The notes under the pieces were generated by a model. The model was not told the DNA's origin. It searched no databases and saw only the letters and a list, made by a program, of their open reading frames with translations. The position numbers were made by a program, and so were the translations under genes. This document shows positions 1 through 8,289 of a stretch of DNA of 20,742 nucleotides, in pieces (position 1 is the first letter of the stretch; the number at the start of each line of letters is the position of its first letter). Origin of the DNA: Pseudomonadota bacterium (GTDB lineage Bacteria > Pseudomonadota > Alphaproteobacteria > Reyranellales > Reyranellaceae); assembly GCA_023436825.1 (NCBI GenBank), contig JAEZHS010000049.1, positions 1 to 20,742 on the forward strand, read 5' to 3'.

Positions 1-1531
1 CGTTCTCGATGCGCGAGAGGATGCCGATCGCCCGGATGGTGTGCTCGTCGACCGTGTAGGTGTGATACATGTCGTGCTGCGTCTGGGCGACGACGCGGCC
101 GAAATCGGGAATGAAGCGGCCGAACACACCGGCCTCGTTGAGACGCCGCAGCGTCGTCTCAGGATCGTGTCTGGACGTCATCATCTGCATGAACAGACGA
201 TTGGCTTCGGCGTCGGTGCGCAGCCGATCGACGAGGCGGATGTTCTGGGTGATCAGCCGCAGCGTGGCCGGATGGATGTCGAGGTCGTTCTCCTGCGCCA
301 CGTGGAACAGCCGCAGGATCGCCACCGGGTCCTTGGCGAAGGCGTCGGACGCGGCGACCGCCAGCCGCTCGCCGTCGAGACGGAAGCCTTCGAGCTCGCG
401 CGGCCGCAGCGTCTGCCATAGGGCGGCGAGCTTGGGCTTACGGCGGCGGCTGTCCTCCAGCGCGGCGACGAAGATGCGCGTGAGGTCGCCGACCGTCTTG
501 GCGTGCAGGTAGTAGTGCTTGGTGAAGCGTTCGACGCCGCGGCTGCCCGGCCGGTCCTGGTAGCCCAGCCGCGCGGCGATCTCACGTTGAAGCTCGAACG
601 ACAGGCGATCGTCGGCGCGGCCGGTGAGATAGTGGATATGGCATCGCACCGTCGAGAAGAAGCGTTCGGCACGCTCGAAGTGGCGCGCCTCCTCCTTGGC
701 CAGAACGCCCTTGGCCACCAGCTCGCTGGGCTCGTGGACGCGATAGAGATATTCGGCGATCCAGAACAGCAGATGCAGGTCGCGCAGCCCGCCCTTGCCT
801 TCCTTGACGTTGGGCTCGACGACGTAGCGTGAATCGCCCATGCGCTGATGCCGCTGGTCGCGCTCGGCGAGCTTGGCCTCCACGAAATCGCGGCCGTCGC
901 CGGTCAGGAACTTCTGGGTGAAGCCCTTGGTCATCTCGTCGAACAGCTCGCGGTCGCCCCACACGTAGCGCGCTTCCAGAAGCGCGGTGCGGATCGTCTG
1001 ATCGCGCTCGGCGTAGCGCAGGCTCTCCTCGACGGTGCGCGTGGCGTGGCCGACCTTCAGGCCGAGGTCCCACAGCAGATAGAGCATGAATTCGACGATC
1101 TGCTCGCCGCGCGGCGTCTGCTTGTAGGGACGCAGGAACAACAGATCGATGTCCGACAGCGGCGCCAGCTCACCGCGTCCATAGCCGCCGGTCGCCACCA
1201 CGCCCAGCCGCTCGGCGGTGCTTGGATTGGCGGCGGGATAGATGCGCTGGTCGGCGAAATCGAAAATCACCCGGATCAGCTGGTCCATCAAGAACGAGGT
1301 GGCGGCCAGCACCTGGTCGCCGTCGTTACGCAGTGGCCCAGGCTCCTCGAAGCGGCGGCGGATCTCGGCCCGGCCGGCGGCCAGCGCGTCGCGCATCAGG
1401 GCGAGCACGGCCGGCCGCGGCGGCTCGGCGCCGGTCGGCAGGTCCTCGACCAGCTGGGCCAGGGCGTCCTCCAGCGCGCGCCGGTGCACGATGGCGCGGC
1501 GGTCGGGAATCTGGTCGTAGGGCTTGGCCAT
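1..1531 (-). CDS. glnD: Bifunctional [protein-PII] uridylyltransferase / uridylyl-removing enzyme, N-terminal part (cut by window edge)
   Basis: GlnD adds UMP to PII proteins (GlnB/GlnK) when glutamine is low and removes it when glutamine is high, so it is the cytosolic nitrogen sensor. The minus-strand frame reads open from an ATG at 1531 to base 1, about 510 codons. The nucleotidyltransferase signature GGYGRGELAPLSDIDLLF lies at about residues 115-132, with the metal-binding pair D127 and D129. The middle region has the expected GlnD character (VVEPNVKEGKGGLRDLH). The last visible residues (YHTYTVDEHT) are the beginning of the HD phosphohydrolase domain that removes UMP. The rest of the HD domain and the C-terminal ACT domains lie outside the window. 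No clear Shine-Dalgarno precedes the start. It is transcribed divergently from the gene at 1577, with 45 bases between the two starts. Identification is secure; only the full length is unknown. Confidence 0.95.
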   Translation of the reverse strand, partial: MAKPYDQIPDRRAIVHRRALEDALAQLVEDLPTGAEPPRPAVLALMRDALAAGRAEIRRRFEEPGPLRNDGDQVLAATSFLMDQLIRVIFDFADQRIYPAANPSTAERLGVVATGGYGRGELAPLSDIDLLFLRPYKQTPRGEQIVEFMLYLLWDLGLKVGHATRTVEESLRYAERDQTIRTALLEARYVWGDRELFDEMTKGFTQKFLTGDGRDFVEAKLAERDQRHQRMGDSRYVVEPNVKEGKGGLRDLHLLFWIAEYLYRVHEPSELVAKGVLAKEEARHFERAERFFSTVRCHIHYLTGRADDRLSFELQREIAARLGYQDRPGSRGVERFTKHYYLHAKTVGDLTRIFVAALEDSRRRKPKLAALWQTLRPRELEGFRLDGERLAVAASDAFAKDPVAILRLFHVAQENDLDIHPATLRLITQNIRLVDRLRTDAEANRLFMQMMTSRHDPETTLRRLNEAGVFGRFIPDFGRVVAQTQHDMYHTYTVDEHTIRAIGILSRIEN

Positions 1532-1576
1532 TTGCGGCGCGATACTACAGGCTAAGGGTTGCCTAAAATAGGGACC

Positions 1577-2476
1577 ATGGCTCGCCCCTTCACCCTCGCG
1601 GTCTTCACCAAGAATCGCGTCAACCCGGCCTATGCCGCCGCCCGCTTGGCCGCCGACCGGGTTGCCGCCGACTCCGGCGCGCGGACCCTGCACTTTGTGC
1701 CGACGACCCCCGACGACGTCGGCCAGCAGAAGGCCCTGGTCGGTGAGGCGCTGGCCGTTGCGCCCGACGCCGTGGTGTTCGTGCCGGTCGACGACAAGAA
1801 GATGGTGCCCGACCTGGCGCGCTTCGCCGACGCCGGCATCCCGGTGGTGACCTGCATCAATCGCATGGAGGGCGAGGTCGTGAGCTTTGTCGGCTCCGAC
1901 GACATCGCTGTCGGCTACACCGCCGCCAAGGCGCTGTTCGTGGCTCTGGAGGGACGTGGGCGCATCGTCGCCATCGAAGGCACGCCGGCCGCACCGACCA
2001 GCCGCGACCGTACTGTCGGGCTTCGCAAGGCCTTGGACGAGGCTGGGAACGTGCAACTTGTCGGCTCGGGCATCGGCTACTTCCAGCAGGCGCCGGCACG
2101 CGATGAGATGGCGCGGCTGCTGGCCGAGCACGCCGAGATCGATGGCGTCTGGACGTCGAACGACGTCATGGCCTTCGGCGTCCTGCAGGCGCTGGCGTCG
2201 GCCGGCCGTACCGCCAAGGTGGTGGGCGTCAACGGCCTGCCCGAGGCGATCGACAACATCGAGCGCGGCACCATGGCGGCCAGCGTCGATTTCAGCGCCT
2301 TCAATATTGCGGCTATCGCCGCCCGCGCGGCTTTGCGCCATCTGCGCGGCGAGCCAGTTCCGCCATCGATCATGGTGCCGGCGGCACTGATCGACCGCAC
2401 GAACTACCAGCGCTGGAAGGTGCCGTTTGCGTTGCGGGAAATACCTTCCTGGGAAGCGATCGCCGAATTACGCTGA
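1577..2476 (+). CDS. Periplasmic-binding-protein-fold (sugar-binding/LacI-type sensor) domain protein without signal peptide
   Basis: The 299-residue protein has the two-lobe periplasmic binding protein type I (Peripla_BP_4) pattern. It opens with FTLAVFTKNRVNPAYAAARL, then shows PDAVVFVPVD, a GIPVVTCINR segment, DDIAVGYTAAKALF, GIGYFQQAPARDEMARLL and DGVWTSNDVMAFGVLQAL, which are the usual ligand-lobe strands of ribose- and sugar-type binding proteins. Unlike exported members it starts directly with the first beta strand: there is no signal peptide, and no helix-turn-helix as in LacI repressors. No ABC permease or ATPase gene lies beside it. The ATG at 1577 is preferred over an in-frame TTG at 1559 because it begins at the fold boundary. 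A TAAAAT box at 1564-1569 would place transcription start near the ATG, so a leaderless message is possible. Ligand and role are unknown; a cytosolic sugar sensor is one option. Confidence 0.75.
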   Translation: MARPFTLAVFTKNRVNPAYAAARLAADRVAADSGARTLHFVPTTPDDVGQQKALVGEALAVAPDAVVFVPVDDKKMVPDLARFADAGIPVVTCINRMEGEVVSFVGSDDIAVGYTAAKALFVALEGRGRIVAIEGTPAAPTSRDRTVGLRKALDEAGNVQLVGSGIGYFQQAPARDEMARLLAEHAEIDGVWTSNDVMAFGVLQALASAGRTAKVVGVNGLPEAIDNIERGTMAASVDFSAFNIAAIAARAALRHLRGEPVPPSIMVPAALIDRTNYQRWKVPFALREIPSWEAIAELR

Positions 2477-2571
2477 ATTACGGCAGTCCTCCTGGTAACC
2501 GTTAAGTCTTTGATTTTACATATCTTTTTAATTTAGTCATTTCCGCCACCCCTTTTGCATCCTGCTTGATC

Positions 2572-2600
2572 TTGGCGCCAAACCAAAGTCATTGTATTAT
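2572..2600 (+). promoter_or_regulatory. Predicted sigma-70-type promoter upstream of the HHH protein and mnmE
   Basis: TTGGCG at 2572-2577 and TATTAT at 2595-2600 are separated by exactly 17 bases. They lie in a conspicuously AT-rich stretch (about 2500-2625) inside otherwise very GC-rich DNA. The start codon downstream is 55-60 bases away, and GGAGG at 2628-2632 lies between. The match is by eye to the housekeeping consensus; no second gene start competes for it. Confidence 0.55.
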
Positions 2601-2654
2601 ACTTTAGTTATATTCTATCTAAGGACTGGAGGCAAGCGGTATATCTTGTCTGTC

Positions 2655-2996
2655 ATGCATGTCCGACCTCTCTTGCTCGGCCTGGCGTTGCTCCTCGGAG
2701 CAACCGCAGCGATGGCCCAAACACGGACGGCGCCGGCGGCGCCTGCAGCCAGCCTCATCGACCTCAACAGCGCCAGCCGCGACGACCTCATGACCTTGGA
2801 AGGCATCGGTGAAGTGCGCGCCGACGCCATCATCCGCGCCCGGCCATTCAAGGCCAAGACAGACTTGGTCGAGCGCCGGCTGATCCCCGAGTCGCTGTAC
2901 GACAAGATCGCCGACAAGGTGATTGCCCGCCCGCCGCCTGGCGCGACGCCGACACCGACCACCCGCCCGCCGGCCGGCCAGCCGCGCCGCACCTGA
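2655..2996 (+). CDS. Small exported helix-hairpin-helix (ComEA-like) protein
   Basis: This 113-residue protein starts with a classic signal peptide (basic start MHVR, hydrophobic LLLGLALLLGATAA, likely cleavage after AMA at residue 21). A Pro/Ala-rich linker follows, then a helix-hairpin-helix domain at about residues 32-92: LIDLNSASRDDLMTLEGIGE followed by VRADAIIRARPF. HHH domains bind DNA backbone without sequence preference. ComEA-type members sit outside the inner membrane and bind incoming DNA, although many short alphaproteobacterial relatives have no proven role. The C-terminal tail is Pro/Thr-rich. The start is ambiguous: an in-frame TTG at 2646 lies 13 bases from GGAGG (2628-2632), whereas the ATG at 2655 lies 22 bases away; either keeps the signal peptide. 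The stop TGA overlaps the mnmE ATG by one base, so the two are probably co-transcribed and translationally coupled. Confidence 0.75.
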   Translation: MHVRPLLLGLALLLGATAAMAQTRTAPAAPAASLIDLNSASRDDLMTLEGIGEVRADAIIRARPFKAKTDLVERRLIPESLYDKIADKVIARPPPGATPTPTTRPPAGQPRRT

Positions 2997-4372
2997 TGGA
3001 CGTCGACACGATCTATGCGCTGGGCACGCCCGTGCCGTCGCGGACGCATCCCGGGGCGATCTCGGTCATTCGCGTGAGCGGGCCGCGCGCTGCCGAAGCG
3101 CTGATCTTCCTCACCGAGCGGCGGGCCTTCGAGCGCGGTCATTCGGCACGCGAGCCGGCGCTGCCCGAGCCGCGCCGCATGGCCCTGCGCAGCCTGGTCG
3201 ACCCGCTGAGCGGCGAGACGATCGACCGCGGCCTGGTCGTGTGGTTCGAGGCGCCCAACAGCGAGACCGGCGAGACCATGGCCGAGTTGCACCTGCATGG
3301 CGGCCGCGCCGTGGTCGGCGGCGCACTGGAGGCGATCGGCAAGCTCGGCTTCTGCCGCATGGCCGAGCCTGGAGAGTTCACACGCCGCGCCTTCGAGCAC
3401 GGCAAGCTCGACCTCACCGAGGCCGAGGCCATCGCCGACCTCGTCGCCGCCGAGACCGACCAGCAGCGGCGCCAGGCGATGCAGCAGATGGATGGTGCGC
3501 TGCATCGCCTCTACGAGGACTGGCGCACGCTCGGCCTCGGCACGCTGGCGCATCTCGAGGCCGCCATCGACTTTCCCGACGAGGATCTGCCGGCCGGCAT
3601 CGCCGACGAGGTCCATGCCGGCATCACGCGCCTGCAGGCCGAGATCGCCGCGCACCTCGACGATCGCCGCGGCGAGCGGCTGCGCGAAGGCCTGCACATC
3701 GCTATCATCGGTCCGCCCAACGCCGGCAAGTCCTCGCTGCTCAACCTGCTGGCGCGACGCGATGCGGCCATCGTGTCGGAGACCGCCGGCACGACGCGCG
3801 ATGTCATAGAGGTCCATCTCGATCTCGGCGGCTGGCCGGTAGTTCTGGCGGACACGGCAGGGCTGCGCGAGGCGGACGATGCCATCGAGCAAGAAGGTGT
3901 GCGTCGCGCCCGCGCGCGTGCTGCCAGCGCCGACCTGCGGCTGCTGGTGCTCGATGCGACGGGCGATTGGCGGTCCGACCGCGACAAGCTGGTCGCCGGT
4001 ACGGAGCGTTGGGACAGCGCGCGCGACATTGTCGTCGTGAACAAGATCGATCGTGCGCCGATCGATGATGTCGATGTCGTCGCGGTGTCGGCGTTGTCCG
4101 GCGACGGCCTGCCGGAGCTTTTGGGCCGCATCGAGCGAGCCGCCGAGGCGCTGATGCAGGAAGGCGGCGCGCCACCGCTCACGCGGGCGCGCCATCGCGA
4201 GGCGCTGGTGGAGTGTCAGACAGCACTCGGTCGCGCTCTGCTGGCTCCCGAGATTGCACTGGCCGCCGAGGATGTGCGACTGGCGATGCGCGCGCTCGGT
4301 CGCATCACGGGCACGGTGCGCATCGACGAACTGCTGGACATCATCTTCCGCGACTTCTGCATCGGGAAGTAG
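2996..4372 (+). CDS. mnmE: tRNA uridine-5-carboxymethylaminomethyl modification GTPase MnmE
   Basis: MnmE works with MnmG to build the (carboxymethyl)aminomethyl group on U34 of several tRNAs, using GTP hydrolysis and a folate one-carbon unit. The 458-residue protein has all family landmarks. The N-terminal folate-binding domain starts with DTIYALGTPVPSRTHPGAIS and contains ETMAELHLHGG. An alpha-helical domain follows, with an inserted Ras-like G domain whose P-loop is GPPNAGKS at 239-246, G3 is DTAG at 286-289 and G4 is NKID at 349-352. The invariant C-terminal CIGK occupies 455-458; its Cys is needed for modification. The length is normal. Its start overlaps the upstream HHH gene. In most alphaproteobacteria mnmG follows directly, but here mnmG is about 11.7 kb away, although both genes remain on the same strand. 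Confidence 0.97.
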   Translation: MDVDTIYALGTPVPSRTHPGAISVIRVSGPRAAEALIFLTERRAFERGHSAREPALPEPRRMALRSLVDPLSGETIDRGLVVWFEAPNSETGETMAELHLHGGRAVVGGALEAIGKLGFCRMAEPGEFTRRAFEHGKLDLTEAEAIADLVAAETDQQRRQAMQQMDGALHRLYEDWRTLGLGTLAHLEAAIDFPDEDLPAGIADEVHAGITRLQAEIAAHLDDRRGERLREGLHIAIIGPPNAGKSSLLNLLARRDAAIVSETAGTTRDVIEVHLDLGGWPVVLADTAGLREADDAIEQEGVRRARARAASADLRLLVLDATGDWRSDRDKLVAGTERWDSARDIVVVNKIDRAPIDDVDVVAVSALSGDGLPELLGRIERAAEALMQEGGAPPLTRARHREALVECQTALGRALLAPEIALAAEDVRLAMRALGRITGTVRIDELLDIIFRDFCIGK

Positions 4373-4405
4373 TCATGCTCTTCCGGACCACCGGCTTCCA
4401 GCCGG
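4373..4405. repeat. Short interspersed repeat with hairpin, between convergent mnmE and paoC-like genes
   Basis: Immediately after the mnmE stop the DNA reads TCATGCTCTTCCGGACC (4373-4389). The same 17 bases recur at 11903-11919, and again inverted with one mismatch at 11937-11953. Here the repeat is followed by a perfect six-base stem, CCGGCT/AGCCGG (4391-4396 and 4400-4405), with a three-base loop. It lies in the 42-base gap between convergent genes and could end transcription from either side, but there is no T-run. Similar stem-forming GGCTTCCAGCC elements are, from memory, common intergenic repeats in high-GC genomes. Confidence 0.6.
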
Positions 4406-4414
4406 CCTCACGAG

Positions 4415-6523
4415 CTAACCCTGTCGCCGCGCGAGCGCAGGTAGCACCTTGTCGAGCGTGATCGGATAGTCGCGGACGCGGGCGCCGCAGGCGTTGTAGA
4501 CGGCATTGGCGACGGCGGCGCCGGCGCCGCAGATGCCGAGTTCGCCCAGCCCCTTGGAGCCGAGCACATTGGCGTGCGGGTCGAACTCGTCGAGCATCAC
4601 GGCCTCGATCTGCGGCACGTCGGCGTGGACCGGCACGTGATAATGCACCAGGTCTTGAGTGACGAAGGCGCCGATGCGCGGGTCGACGACGGCCTCTTCC
4701 TCCAGCGCCGAGCCCACACCCCAGATCAGGCCGCCGATCAACTGCGAGCGCGCGGTCTTGGCGTTGAGGATGCGGCCGGCGGCAAACACACCGAGCATAC
4801 GGCGCAATCGCACCTCGCCCGTCGTCTGCTCGACGCCGACCTCGGCGAAGTGCGCGCCGTAGGCGAACTGCGAGTATTTCTTGTACTCCTCGCCGGGCTT
4901 CACGCTTCCGGTCGCCGACAGGCCCTGCGCGCCCTCGCCCTTGTCCAGCCTGGCCTTGAGCCTGGTGCAGGCATCGTGGAGCGCGGCGCCGCAGCTCGAG
5001 GCGCCGAATGAGCCGCCCGAGCCCGGCGTGTCGGGGTAGGAGCTGTGGCCGAGCTTCACCTTGATGTTCTCGACCGGAAGGTCGAGCACTTCGGCCGCGA
5101 TCTGGGCGAACACGGTATAGGAGCCGGTGCCGATATCGGTCATGTCCATCTCGACGACGGCGTGACGTTCGCTTTCCATGGTCACCTTGGCTTCGGCTTC
5201 GCGCAGGTAGTTGCCGCGGATCGCCGCTGCCACGCCCATGCCTAGAAGCCAGTTGCCGTCGCGCACCTGGCCGGGCCGGGATGGGCGCTTGTCCCAACCG
5301 AAACGGCGCGCGCCTTCCTGCAGGCAGGGCACCAGGGCGCGCGTCGAGAACGGCACCTTCTTCTCCGGATCCTCCTCGGGCTCGTTCTTCACCCGAAGCT
5401 CGATGGGATCCATGTCGAGCTTGACCGCGAGCTCGTCCATCGCCTGCTCGATCGACAGCAGCCCGATCGCCTCGCCGGGCGCGCGCATGGCATCGGCAAC
5501 CGGCAGGTCGAGGGACGCGATCTTCTGGCCGGTCAGCCGGTTGGGCGCGGCACAGAGCGACCGCGTCGCCATGACGATGGGCTCGGAGAACTCGTCGGCC
5601 CGCGCGCTCTGCGCCAGCGATTGATGAGCGATCGCCGTCAGCGTGCCGTCGCGCTCCGCAGCCAGCCTGACGCGCTGGATCGAGGCCGGGCGATGCGTCG
5701 TGACGTGAAACATCTGCTGGCGCGTCAGCGCCACGCGTACTGGCCGGCGGAGCTCGCGCGCCGCGAGGGCGGCCAGGATGGCGTCGCCATGGACCGGCAG
5801 CTTGCCGCCGAAGCCCCCACCGACATATTCGGAGATCACCTCGACCTTGTCGGGTGGCAGTTTCAGCGTGTCGGCGATCGACTTGTGGGCGCTCTCGACG
5901 AGCTGCAGCGCGCTGATCACAGTGAGCTTGCCGTCTTGCCAGGAGGCGACGCTGGCGTGCGGCTCTATCATGGCGTGCGACTGGTAGGGCGTCTTGTAGA
6001 TCGCGTCGACCTTCACCGGTGCGGCCGCGAACGCGGCATCAAAATCTCCGACCTTGTTCGTAGGCGGCGCCCCTGTCGGACTCTTGCCGCTATCCTTGGC
6101 CTCGGCACTCGCCGATTCGAGAACGAAAGTGCCGTTGGCTTTCTCATAGGTGACGACGACAGCCGACGCCGCGGCGCGCGCCGTCTCCGCCGTCTCGGCC
6201 ACGACCAACGCCACCGGTTGTCCGAAATACTGGACCTTGTCGCTGGCGAGCTGGGGCTTCGGCCGGGCATGGCGATCGGCGGCCGTGGCCTGGAACGGCG
6301 CCTGCTCCGGTGCGTTCTCATGGGTCATCACCAGCAGCACGCCTGGCATGCGTCGCGCGGCGTTGGCATTGATGGCGACGATTCGGCCGCAGCCGATGGT
6401 GGCTGTCACGAGGGAGCCGAACGCCATGCGGTCGGCGCGGTTATCGGCGGCGTAAGGCGCGGCGCCGGTCACCTTGGCGCGGCCGTCGATGCGGTCGATG
6501 GCCTTGCCGATCAGCTGCGCCAT
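4415..6523 (-). CDS. Molybdenum-cofactor (large) subunit of a xanthine-oxidase-family aldehyde oxidoreductase, PaoC-like
   Basis: This is the catalytic subunit carrying a molybdopterin cytosine dinucleotide cofactor. PaoABC-type enzymes oxidise aromatic and aliphatic aldehydes to acids, probably in the periplasm. The 702-residue protein starts IGKAIDRIDGRAKVTGAAPY, the typical start of this family. It has the cofactor motif GGGFGGK at 235-241, a RAPGEAIGLLSIEQAMDELA segment and GSGGSFGASSCGAAL. KGLGELG near the C-terminus contains the expected catalytic base Glu661. Length and motifs indicate an intact enzyme. The ATG at 6523 is chosen over upstream in-frame starts because GGAGGAGG lies just before it and the preceding gene stops one base earlier (TGACATG). 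It is the last gene of a three-gene minus-strand operon. The exact substrate cannot be read from sequence; members of this family are often annotated as xanthine dehydrogenase. Confidence 0.9.
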   Translation of the reverse strand: MAQLIGKAIDRIDGRAKVTGAAPYAADNRADRMAFGSLVTATIGCGRIVAINANAARRMPGVLLVMTHENAPEQAPFQATAADRHARPKPQLASDKVQYFGQPVALVVAETAETARAAASAVVVTYEKANGTFVLESASAEAKDSGKSPTGAPPTNKVGDFDAAFAAAPVKVDAIYKTPYQSHAMIEPHASVASWQDGKLTVISALQLVESAHKSIADTLKLPPDKVEVISEYVGGGFGGKLPVHGDAILAALAARELRRPVRVALTRQQMFHVTTHRPASIQRVRLAAERDGTLTAIAHQSLAQSARADEFSEPIVMATRSLCAAPNRLTGQKIASLDLPVADAMRAPGEAIGLLSIEQAMDELAVKLDMDPIELRVKNEPEEDPEKKVPFSTRALVPCLQEGARRFGWDKRPSRPGQVRDGNWLLGMGVAAAIRGNYLREAEAKVTMESERHAVVEMDMTDIGTGSYTVFAQIAAEVLDLPVENIKVKLGHSSYPDTPGSGGSFGASSCGAALHDACTRLKARLDKGEGAQGLSATGSVKPGEEYKKYSQFAYGAHFAEVGVEQTTGEVRLRRMLGVFAAGRILNAKTARSQLIGGLIWGVGSALEEEAVVDPRIGAFVTQDLVHYHVPVHADVPQIEAVMLDEFDPHANVLGSKGLGELGICGAGAAVANAVYNACGARVRDYPITLDKVLPALARRQG

Positions 6524-6524
6524 G

Positions 6525-7508
6525 TCAGCCTCCTCCCACCAGCTCGCCCAACGTGTGCGCCACCAGGCGCTCGGTGAGCGGGACCTTGAACTCGTTGTGC
6601 GCATAGGGCTGGGCCTCGCGCGTGGCGGCGCGGGCGGCGGCTTCGTAGCTGCCGGCTTCGGCCGGCGCGCCGATGAGCCCGCTTTCGGCGTCCTTGGGCA
6701 CCCACGGTTTGTGGGCGACGCCGCCGAGGGCCAGCCGCGCATCGCGAATCCGGCCATTGCCAGCATCGACGATCGCCGCAACCGAGACCAGGGCGAAGGC
6801 ATAGGAGGCGCGGTCGCGCACCTTGCGATAAGTCTGCCGACCCGCCGGCGGCGGCGGCAGGAGAACCGCGGTGATCAGTTCGCCGTGCCCCAGGGTGGTG
6901 TCGCGTTCGGGGTTCTGGCCCGGTAGCCGGTGCAGCTCGGCGATCGGTACCTTGCGGCTGACGCCGGCCGGCGTCTGGACCTCGATCTCGGCATGCAACG
7001 CCGCCATGGCGACCGCCATGTCCGACGGATGCACGGCGATGCAGGCCTGGCTGGCGCCGAGGATGGCATGCATGCGGTTGAACCCGGCCAGGGCCGAGCA
7101 CCCGGTACCCGGCTGGCGTTTGTTGCAGGGCATAGCGACGTCATAGAAGTACGGGCAGCGCGTGCGCTGCAGCAGGTTGCCGGCCGTCGTCGCCTGGTTG
7201 CGCAACTGGCCCGAAGCGCCGTTCAGCAGCGCCATGGCCAGCACCGGATAGCGCCGGCGCACGCGCTGGTCGGCGGCGAGGTCGGTGTTGCTGACCAGCG
7301 CGCCGATCCTGAGGCCGCCGTCGGGCGTCTCGGCGACCTCGCGCATCGGCAAACGGGAGATGTCGACCAGATGCGTCGGCTGCTCGACGTCGATCTTCAT
7401 CAGGTCGAGCAGGTTGGTGCCGCCGGCGATGAACGAGGCGCCGGGCTGGCTGACCGCTTGCATGGCGGAGGCGACACTGTCGGGCCGTTCGTATGTGAAA
7501 GCTCTCAT
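6525..7508 (-). CDS. FAD-binding (medium) subunit of aldehyde oxidoreductase with extra Fe-S segment, PaoB-like
   Basis: This 327-residue subunit passes electrons from the iron-sulfur subunit to FAD. The FAD-binding loop [12 protein letters not shown] is at residues 26-37, and the second flavin motif, [12 protein letters not shown], at 104-115. Directly after it comes the insertion [18 protein letters not shown] followed by TGC. Its cysteines at 118, 128 and 137, possibly with Cys156 as a fourth ligand, resemble the additional [4Fe-4S] site known in E. coli PaoB (YagS) and absent from ordinary xanthine dehydrogenase medium subunits. The CO-dehydrogenase-type C-terminal domain is complete. The start overlaps the stop of the small subunit by four bases (ATGA), and the stop lies one base before the large subunit start, so the three subunits are translationally coupled. 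The gene order A-B-C matches paoABC. Confidence 0.9.
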   Translation of the reverse strand: MRAFTYERPDSVASAMQAVSQPGASFIAGGTNLLDLMKIDVEQPTHLVDISRLPMREVAETPDGGLRIGALVSNTDLAADQRVRRRYPVLAMALLNGASGQLRNQATTAGNLLQRTRCPYFYDVAMPCNKRQPGTGCSALAGFNRMHAILGASQACIAVHPSDMAVAMAALHAEIEVQTPAGVSRKVPIAELHRLPGQNPERDTTLGHGELITAVLLPPPPAGRQTYRKVRDRASYAFALVSVAAIVDAGNGRIRDARLALGGVAHKPWVPKDAESGLIGAPAEAGSYEAAARAATREAQPYAHNEFKVPLTERLVAHTLGELVGGG

Positions 7509-8137
7509 CCCGCCCTCCCCTGCGCTTCCATGATGGCGGCGACGATGTTGGGATAGGCCGCGCAGCGGCAGATGTTGCCGCTCATGCGCTCGCGTATCTC
7601 CGCGCCATCGGCTTGCGGTGCGGCTGCCAGGTTGCCGACCGCCGAAGGAACGCCGCGTTGGATCTCATCCAGCATGCCGACCGCCGAACAGATCTGGCCG
7701 GGCGTGCAGTAGCCGCACTGGTAGCCGTCGTGCTTGATGAAGGCCTCCTGCAGGGGATGCAGCTTGCCGTCGGCGGCGAGGCCTTCGACGGTGACGACAC
7801 TGTCGCCTTCACGCGCGACGGCAAGCGACATGCAGGCATTCAGTCGCACGCCGTTCACCAGCACGGTGCAGGCGCCGCACTGGCCGTGGTCGCAGCCCTT
7901 CTTGGTGCCGGCGAGACCGAGATGGTCGCGCAATGCATCGAGCAGAGAGGTGCGCGGATCGAGCGCAAGGTCGTGCGCCTGTCCGTTCACCGTCAGGCGG
8001 ACATTCGTCTTCGTCGCGCCGTTGGATCGAGAGGTAGAGGGCATGGTTTGCGCCTGCAGTTCGCGGCCGATCACCGCCGTCACAACGGAGGCGATGCCCA
8101 GCACGCGGCGGGTGATGGTGTGGGGAGAGCTGGTCAT
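7505..8137 (-). CDS. [2Fe-2S] (small) subunit of aldehyde oxidoreductase with Tat signal, PaoA-like
   Basis: The 210-residue protein carries two [2Fe-2S] clusters. The N-terminal ferredoxin-type cluster uses C82, C87, C90 and C102 ([16 protein letters not shown] plus NAC). The C-terminal helical cluster domain shows CGYCTPGQ at 141-148 and [10 protein letters not shown] near the end. The N-terminus [18 protein letters not shown] is a twin-arginine (Tat) signal with RR at 10-11, as in E. coli PaoA, so the folded trimer should be exported to the periplasm. The ATG at 8137 is preferred because it gives a compact Tat signal. An in-frame GTG at 8194 would add 19 residues, and neither start has a strong ribosome-binding site. 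It is the first gene of the operon, divergent from ligD. No PaoD/XdhC-type cofactor-insertion chaperone gene lies in this window. Confidence 0.9.
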   Translation of the reverse strand: MTSSPHTITRRVLGIASVVTAVIGRELQAQTMPSTSRSNGATKTNVRLTVNGQAHDLALDPRTSLLDALRDHLGLAGTKKGCDHGQCGACTVLVNGVRLNACMSLAVAREGDSVVTVEGLAADGKLHPLQEAFIKHDGYQCGYCTPGQICSAVGMLDEIQRGVPSAVGNLAAAPQADGAEIRERMSGNICRCAAYPNIVAAIMEAQGRAG

Positions 8138-8219
8138 ATCTGGACGAACGACCAGCTTGTCGGATCCGTTGCCCGAGCTTGGTACCGAGATCACAGGTGC
8201 CTGCTACGGCTCCCCCGTT

Positions 8220-8286
8220 GTCATCCCGAGCGTAGCGAGGGACCTCTACTGCGGCCTCAAAGGTCTCTCGCTATGCTCGGGGTCAC
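8220..8286. repeat. Imperfect inverted repeat (REP-like hairpin) in the paoA-ligD divergent region
   Basis: A left arm at 8220-8245 (beginning GTCATCCCGAGCGTAGCGAG) pairs with a right arm at 8261-8286 (ending CTCGGGGTCAC) at 22 of 26 positions around a 15-base loop. The TCATCCCGAGCG...GCGAGGGACCT pattern is, from memory, a widespread type of intergenic palindromic repeat. It lies between the two divergent operons and ends four bases before the ligD stress-type promoter. Confidence 0.7.
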
Positions 8287-8289
8287 AGC

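Noticed and set aside
848..1555. Plus-strand open frame opposite glnD
   Set aside because: The glnD reading on the other strand carries the nucleotidyltransferase motifs; this frame is its shadow.
2615..4195. 526-codon open frame on the minus strand opposite mnmE
   Set aside because: It mirrors the codon structure of mnmE and crosses the HHH gene and promoter; no domain is recognisable.
8147..8172. Possible EcfG promoter for paoA on the minus strand (GCAAC-N17-CGTT)
   Set aside because: It has one mismatch in the -35 box, and the -10 would lie only nine bases from the start codon, leaving almost no leader.
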